Below, piece by piece: positions 57,177 to 64,000 of a DNA stretch of 64,000 nt. Positions within the stretch are counted from its first letter, which is position 1, and each line of letters opens with the position of its first letter. A program made the translations under genes and the position numbers. The stretch comes from Vibrio chagasii (GTDB taxonomy: Bacteria; Pseudomonadota; Gammaproteobacteria; Enterobacterales; Vibrionaceae): positions 3,286,001-3,350,000 of the forward strand of contig NZ_AP025465.1 of assembly GCF_024347355.1 (NCBI RefSeq). Reading direction: 5' to 3'. The notes under the pieces were generated by a model. The model made no database searches and had not been told where the DNA came from. It saw nothing but the letters and a program-made list of their open reading frames with translations.

Positions 57177-58289
57177 TTAGCCTGAGTAAGCGCTATGCCA
57201 ATCTCGCCATACCGGGTCAAACCCACGTTGACGAATCATAGCCTCGACATCAGCTGCGCTTCTTTCATCACTTATCTCGAACTGCTCAAGCTCTTCCTCA
57301 CCTGAAGCATAACCACCAGGTTGAGTTTTTGACGCGGCAGACATGCTAGTGATACCTAACGGCAACACGTTATCGCGGAACGTTGCTGACTCACGAGTCG
57401 AAAGAGACAACTCAACTTCAGGGTTTAATAAGCGATAGGCACAGATAAGTTGTACCAACTGCTTATCACTCATAATAGATTTAGGCTGCAAACCACCCTC
57501 ACACGGACGAAGACGTGGGAGTGAAATCGAGTAACGTGTTTGCCAATAAGTACGCTCAAGATAATCTAAGTGAGCGGCCACGAAGAAACAGTCGGTACGC
57601 CAATCTTCCAAACCAATCAAAGCACCAATACCTATCTTATCAATACCCGCTTTTGCCAAACGATCAGGCGTTTCGAGCCGGTATTCAAAATCCATTTTAT
57701 TGCCACGCAAGTGGTGTTCCGCGTAGGTACTTGGGCTATAGGTTTCTTGGTAAACCATCACCGCATCTAATCCGAGAGTTTTAAGCTCTGCGTAGTCATC
57801 TTGATCAAGCGGCTGCACTTCCATCGCAAGATGGTTAAATTGTGCCTTAATATTCGGTAGCACTTCACGGAAGTACTTCATCCCGACCTTGGTTTCATGT
57901 TCACCAGTCACCAACAGTACACTATCAAACTTCATCTTTTTGATAGCGGCACTTTCAGCATCGATTTCATCCAAAGTAAGTGTGCGACGCTTAATACGGT
58001 TCTCCATTGAGAAGCCACAATACGTGCACGCATTCGCACATAGGTTTGAAAGGTACAATGGAATATACAACGACATTGTATTGCCGAATCGCTTGCGTGT
58101 GAGTGCCAACGATTGTTGCGCCATCTGCTCTAAGTAAGGTTCTGCCGCTGGAGAGATCAAAGCCTTAAAGTCTTCTAAGTCGCGTTTGGGTTTACTCAGA
58201 GCACGTTCAACATCCTCTGCCGTTTTACTGAAGATCGACATACCAATGTCATCCCAGTTGAGTTGTTTAAATCGATCAACAAACGTCAT
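57177..58289 (-). CDS. thiH: 2-iminoacetate synthase ThiH
   Basis: 370-residue radical SAM enzyme; the cluster cysteines are Cys84, Cys88 and Cys91 (C-x3-C-x2-C). It cleaves tyrosine to dehydroglycine for the thiazole ring, acting with ThiG. Last gene of thiCEFSGH, 7 bp after thiG. Confidence 0.97.
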   Translation of the reverse strand: MTFVDRFKQLNWDDIGMSIFSKTAEDVERALSKPKRDLEDFKALISPAAEPYLEQMAQQSLALTRKRFGNTMSLYIPLYLSNLCANACTYCGFSMENRIKRRTLTLDEIDAESAAIKKMKFDSVLLVTGEHETKVGMKYFREVLPNIKAQFNHLAMEVQPLDQDDYAELKTLGLDAVMVYQETYSPSTYAEHHLRGNKMDFEYRLETPDRLAKAGIDKIGIGALIGLEDWRTDCFFVAAHLDYLERTYWQTRYSISLPRLRPCEGGLQPKSIMSDKQLVQLICAYRLLNPEVELSLSTRESATFRDNVLPLGITSMSAASKTQPGGYASGEEELEQFEISDERSAADVEAMIRQRGFDPVWRDWHSAYSG

Positions 58290-58296
58290 GGCAATA

Positions 58297-59061
58297 CTAC
58301 TCGTCTAGGAATGAGGTTAACGGGCTGGAAGCAACCGCATGAGATACCTGACCAGCGAGACCTGCAAGGTAAGCCATACGCCCCGCTTCCACTGCCAACT
58401 TAAAGGCAATCGCCATTTCAACTGGCTGTTGAGAAGCAGCAATCGCAGTATTAACTAACACAGCGTCAGCACCCATCTCCATTGCACGCGCCGCATGTGA
58501 TGGAGCACCAATACCCGCATCTACAATCACAGGGACGTTCGCTTGGTCGATAATAATCTCTAAAAAGTCCGCCGAAGCGATACCTTTGTTCGACCCAATC
58601 GGCGCACCTAACGGCATAACCGCAGCACAACCCACCTCTTCCAATCGTTTACACAACACTGGGTCAGCATGACAGTATGGCAACACAACAAAGCCATCTT
58701 TAACCAGTTGCTCAGCCGCTTTTAATGTCTCAATTGGGTCTGGCATCAAGTACTTTGGATCTGGGTGAATTTCCAGTTTGAGCCAATTTGTGCCTAGAGC
58801 TTCGCGAGCCAAGTGCGCAGCAAAGATGGCATCCTTCGCGTTCTTAGCCCCAGAGGTATTCGGAAGTAGATTTACGCCGGCATCAATAATGGGCTGTAAA
58901 ATATCGTCTTGCTCAGAACGAATATCGACTCTCTTCAGTGCCATGGTTGCCAGTTGAGAACCTGAAGCTTCGATAGCACTCGCCATCAAATGCTTGTTGG
59001 CGAACTTACCTGTGCCAGTGAACAGACGTGATTGGAATGTTTTATCTGCGATGGTTAACAT
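58297..59061 (-). CDS. thiG: Thiazole synthase ThiG
   Basis: 254 residues, TIM barrel. The Schiff-base lysine is in LKLEIHPD (about residue 98), and [25 protein letters not shown] (in part) is the phosphate-binding loop region. It joins ThiS-thiocarboxylate, dehydroglycine and DXP into the thiazole. Start 2 bp past the thiS stop. Confidence 0.97.
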   Translation of the reverse strand: MLTIADKTFQSRLFTGTGKFANKHLMASAIEASGSQLATMALKRVDIRSEQDDILQPIIDAGVNLLPNTSGAKNAKDAIFAAHLAREALGTNWLKLEIHPDPKYLMPDPIETLKAAEQLVKDGFVVLPYCHADPVLCKRLEEVGCAAVMPLGAPIGSNKGIASADFLEIIIDQANVPVIVDAGIGAPSHAARAMEMGADAVLVNTAIAASQQPVEMAIAFKLAVEAGRMAYLAGLAGQVSHAVASSPLTSFLDE

Positions 59062-59063
59062 GG

Positions 59064-59273
59064 TTAGCCCCCTGCAATAGCTTGAAAAAGAGAGATAGAA
59101 TCGCCTTCATTGACGATGGTTTGTTGCCACTGGCTACGCGGGACAACCGTGTTATTGATAGCGAATACACACCCTAAGTCAGGTAGCGAAAGCGAATGAA
59201 TAATATCTGCAAGAGAAGATGATTGCGCGACCTGCTCTGGTTGCTCGTTTATTGAAATAGTGATGTTGCTCAT
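59064..59273 (-). CDS. thiS: Sulfur carrier protein ThiS
   Basis: 69 residues, beta-grasp fold, ending in the essential AIAGG diglycine that ThiF adenylates and thiocarboxylates. Overlaps thiF by 4 bp. Confidence 0.95.
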   Translation of the reverse strand: MSNITISINEQPEQVAQSSSLADIIHSLSLPDLGCVFAINNTVVPRSQWQQTIVNEGDSISLFQAIAGG

Positions 59274-60052
59274 AGTGCTTCTTCTTCTAAATTATTGGTC
59301 ACTGACGAATTGCACACCGGACATTCGATATCTTGCGTGACCATTAGGTTTTGCCAGTTCATAGTCTTACCGTCGAACAGCTTGAGCTGATGTGTCGCCA
59401 CTTGAAACTCGCCACTGCTAATGTGCTGAATAGCAGCAAGAGCTTGGAGGTTTCCTATAGTCCCGACGACAGGCCCAATGATGCCACTATCACTACAACG
59501 CATTGTTTGTGGATGGTGGTCAAACGGGAAAAGACAGTGGTAACAGCCCTGCTGGTTTTGATAATCGAAGACAATAAATTGACCTTTCCAACCAATTGCG
59601 GAGCCTGATATCAATGGTGTGTTAGCCTCAAAACACGCTTGGTTAACTTGCTGGCGTGTGGCGAAGTTGTCGGTACAGTCCAACACAACATCAGCTAGCA
59701 TCACTTCAAGCTTTAACTGGCTTTCGGCCATTCGCTTGTTGATGGTCCTAACTTGGCTTCTACCATTTAACTCACTCAGTTGCAGTTTCAATGCATCGAC
59801 TTTAGCTGTACCAAGATCGCTTTCTTTGAACGCGACCTGTCGTTGTAGATTGGATGAGCCGACACAATCATCATCAACCAACACGATTTTTCCGATGCCA
59901 GACGCTGCTAGATAAAGAGTCGCAGCATTCCCCAAACCACCACAACCAATAACTAACACATGACCGTTTAGTAGATTTCGTTGTCCTTGTTCACCAATTT
60001 CAGGCAGTGCGATTTGGCGCTGATAGCGTACAAATTCAAAGTCACTCAGCAT
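59270..60052 (-). CDS. thiF: ThiS adenylyltransferase ThiF
   Basis: 260 residues, E1-like. GCGGLGNAATLYLAASG is the ATP-binding loop; zinc cysteines pair as CYHC and CPVC; NFATRQQVNQACF is a family stretch. It overlaps thiE by 11 bp. Confidence 0.96.
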   Translation of the reverse strand: MLSDFEFVRYQRQIALPEIGEQGQRNLLNGHVLVIGCGGLGNAATLYLAASGIGKIVLVDDDCVGSSNLQRQVAFKESDLGTAKVDALKLQLSELNGRSQVRTINKRMAESQLKLEVMLADVVLDCTDNFATRQQVNQACFEANTPLISGSAIGWKGQFIVFDYQNQQGCYHCLFPFDHHPQTMRCSDSGIIGPVVGTIGNLQALAAIQHISSGEFQVATHQLKLFDGKTMNWQNLMVTQDIECPVCNSSVTNNLEEEAL

Positions 60053-61333
60053 GGCTTAACTCCTGACGAACCTCTTCAGTAAAGGTTGAAGAGTTGCCAT
60101 TCATAAGAGCTTCGAAAAACTCAATAACCGCTTTGGGATCTTCCGCCAACGTAATTGCACGCACTACCGCGAGGCTCGAGACACCACAATCCCATACCTG
60201 CTCTGCCGTCGATTGGTCAATCCCACCAATAGCCACGGTCGGATAACCGACAAGCACTTCACTGTATGGAATGGTATCGATAAGCTGCTGGTAAAGAGCT
60301 AAACGCACTAGACCTTGCGGCTTTGATGGCATCTGTTTTGTGGTTGTTGGGAAGATATGTCCTAACGCGATGTAACTTGGGTTGATTTGAACGATGCGTA
60401 ACAACTCATAGTATCCATGTGTCGATAGGCCGATCTTAATACCCGCTTGGCTCAGTTGGGAAAGGTTCGATTCTTCAATATCCTCTTGTCCCAAGTGAAC
60501 ACCAAAAGCGCCATGTTTGAGTGCAAGTTGCCAATAGTCATTGATAAAAACCTGAGCGTTATGTTCTCGACCAAGTTCGATCGATCGTGCGACTTGTTGC
60601 TCTAAGTCAGCTTGCTGAGGGTTCTTGATTCGCAGTTGTACCGTATTGATTCCAAGCTTAAGGAGCCTTTCAATCCAATCAACATCATCGACAACTGGGT
60701 AAAGCCCGAGGCTTTTCTTAGTCAAATCAGGGAATGAAAGTGACGTTCCTTGATGGGCCCAGCCAACACTAATGCCTAAACTCTTGTCTTCTAAAACCGG
60801 AGTTGGAAACCCTTGGTAGTGGCTTGGCCATGTTCCACGTGAAACATTAGACGCAGCGCGTGCGAGAACCAGTGCGTCTTCTAATGGAAAATCTAGAGCC
60901 AATAACATTAGTAACCACGCAAAGTGATGGCGGCTATCTATGGCTTGATGATCGGGGTTAATACTTTTAATAGCTCGATTAGCGTTTAAGTGTGACCAAA
61001 TATCTAACACGGCAGCGTCATTGGTTACACCAACGTATATCGTATTAGGGTATTGCGCTAAAGCATCGCGAACATCTGCCAGCGATAACGGCTCGTCATA
61101 AATCACAATATGGTCAAGTGAGCCTAGCTGCTCCGCTTCAACTGATGCGACATCAGAAGCAAAGCCAATAGTAAGTGAGTGTTGAGAATCAACGATAGAG
61201 AAGTATTGAGTTGGGCTGACACCCAACTCAACTGCATCAGTTGCTAAGCCTTGTCGCTTAGCAACCAATAGACAGTGTTGAACCTCTCCCGTTAACTCAA
61301 TATATTGAGATGGGATCAGAATTTTCACTGTCA

Positions 61334-61334
<1 letters not shown>
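60042..61334 (-). CDS. thiE: Thiamine phosphate synthase ThiE with ThiD-like N-terminal extension
   Basis: 430 residues, about twice the usual length. Residues 210-425 are the ThiE barrel (GLYPVVDDVDWI, VQLRIK, INDYW, HLGQED, ALGHIFPT, VAIGGI), which joins HMP-PP and thiazole phosphate. Residues 1-205 resemble a decayed HMP-P kinase: FPLEDALVLARAASNVSRGTWP is like the ThiD C-terminal end, but no ATP motifs remain. Codons for NVSRGT (163-168) contain parS site 3. Confidence 0.93.
60831..60846. promoter_or_regulatory. parS: parS ParB-binding site 3
   Basis: TGTTCCACGTGAAACA fully matches TGTTNCACGTGNAACA. It lies in thiE, 3.7 kb from site 2. Confidence 0.9.
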
Positions 61335-63331
<1,997 letters not shown>

Positions 63332-63423
63332 TGACGGATTGATGCTACAAGAGGGATCACGGTAAGAAATACAGTTGTGATCTGGTGATAGATCTCTAGA
63401 GGGATTCTAGTTAGATATCTACT

Positions 63424-63505
63424 CTTGTTCCCTTCGCAGGTATTAGCCTGATCAGGTTCAACGGATCCCGAGTTAACGGTCTCAGCCATATGGCACTCCG
63501 ACAAG
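63424..63505 (-). ncRNA. TPP riboswitch (THI element)
   Basis: Conserved aptamer blocks: GGAGTGCC...GGCTGAGA on the 5' side, then TTGAACCTGATCAGG and TAATACCTGCGAAGGGA, closed by P1 (CTTGT with ACAAG). It senses thiamine diphosphate and represses thiCEFSGH. Confidence 0.96.
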
Positions 63506-63520
63506 TACGATCGAGTATAT

Positions 63521-63546
63521 AAAAACGGCTTGGAGAAACCAAGCCG
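63521..63546 (-). terminator. crcB terminator
   Basis: Stem CGGCTTGG / CCAAGCCG with 5-nt loop and TTTTTATAT following on the minus strand, just upstream of the TPP riboswitch. Confidence 0.88.
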
Positions 63547-63572
63547 AGTTGTTAACAAATCGTAAGAAAGTT

Positions 63573-63956
63573 TTAAGACTTTATCAAAAGTTGGAAGCCG
63601 ATCCATGCGGCTGAAATACTGAGTACTACATTAAGCAGAACATTAAGCCCCATCTTGAAAAATGCGCCTTGCTGCATAAGAAGCACGTTATCCATCGAAA
63701 AAGTGGAGAATGTAGTCAAGGCACCAAGGAAGCCCAAGCCAATAATCTGTCTCCAGGGTTCAGTTGCAACCATCTCATTTTCGAACGCGGCGATCAGTAA
63801 TCCCATAATCAAAGAGCCAATCACGTTAACAGTTAGCGTACCATAAGGAAAACCTCGTCCAAACATCACTACGCATAACTCGGAAATCAGATAACGTGAA
63901 CAAGCACCAAAAGCGCCACCAATAGCGATAAAACCAAGAATAGATAACTGACCCAT
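63573..63956 (-). CDS. crcB: Fluoride exporter CrcB (Fluc)
   Basis: 127 residues, four membrane segments. Family motifs GGAFGACSRYL, GTLTVNVIGSLIMG and GFLGALTTFSTFS are present; the conserved Asn and the two Phe of the last motif form the fluoride pathway. It works as an antiparallel dimer. AGGGAGGATTC precedes the ATG. No fluoride riboswitch is visible in the 44 bp left in the window. Confidence 0.94.
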   Translation of the reverse strand: MGQLSILGFIAIGGAFGACSRYLISELCVVMFGRGFPYGTLTVNVIGSLIMGLLIAAFENEMVATEPWRQIIGLGFLGALTTFSTFSMDNVLLMQQGAFFKMGLNVLLNVVLSISAAWIGFQLLIKS

Positions 63957-64000
63957 GAATCCTCCCTAACAATAATCCCTATATTCTAGCTTTAACGCCG

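Noticed and set aside
63957..64000. Fluoride riboswitch before crcB
   Set aside because: No conserved motif in the 44 bp available; it could lie beyond the window.

Overview
The window comes from the main chromosome of a marine gammaproteobacterium of the genus Vibrio, possibly the Splendidus clade (genus confident, clade a guess). The evidence is the Vibrio-type rRNA operons, the conserved order cyaA-cyaY-lptM-lysA-dapF-xerC-yigB, rho-trxA-rhlB-gppA, and thiCEFSGH next to aminopeptidase P. Three ParB-binding parS sites (53.9-60.8 kb) place the right end in the centromere-like region near oriC1. Both rRNA operons and most long operons point left, as expected if the replication fork enters from the right.

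Layout. 0-10 kb: a truncated FIST-GGDEF-EAL c-di-GMP protein, then yigB, xerC, a DUF484 gene, dapF, lysA and lptM, with cyaY and cyaA beyond. 10-14.6 kb: hemCDXY, whose terminator hairpin is split by an IS3-family element (14.6-16.0 kb). 16-17 kb: gene-poor debris with repeated terminator-like hairpins. 17-28 kb: two rRNA operons in direct tandem; the left one carries tRNA-Ile and tRNA-Ala in the 16S-23S spacer and tRNA-Asp at its end, the right one has a spacer without tRNA. 28-32 kb: fre, a 2Fe-2S ferredoxin and ubiD (with a duplicated C-terminal segment), then an uncharacterised exported protein. 32.4-33.6 kb: an ISL3-family element inserted in the U-tract of the rho terminator. 33.7-42.7 kb: rho, trxA, rhlB, gppA, yhhQ with a probable preQ1 riboswitch, a DUF3630 gene, recQ and rarD. 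42.8-49.7 kb: an AraC regulator with a LysE exporter, ggt, a CsrB-type regulatory RNA, tpx and uvrD. 50.0-52.4 kb: a bufferin-like RiPP operon (DUF2282 precursor, DUF692 MNIO enzyme, DUF2063 partner, DoxX protein). 52.5-57 kb: a small unknown protein, a Bcr/CflA transporter with divergent LysR regulator, and aminopeptidase P. 57-64 kb: thiCEFSGH under a TPP riboswitch, then crcB.

Most of the window is housekeeping sequence. The items that most merit a second look are the parS trio, the MNIO/bufferin operon, the CsrB-like RNA, the preQ1 riboswitch candidate, the duplicated segment in UbiD, the paired compensatory differences between the two 16S genes, and two unrelated insertion sequences that both landed inside intrinsic terminators. 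I did not find a system that I can call wholly undescribed.
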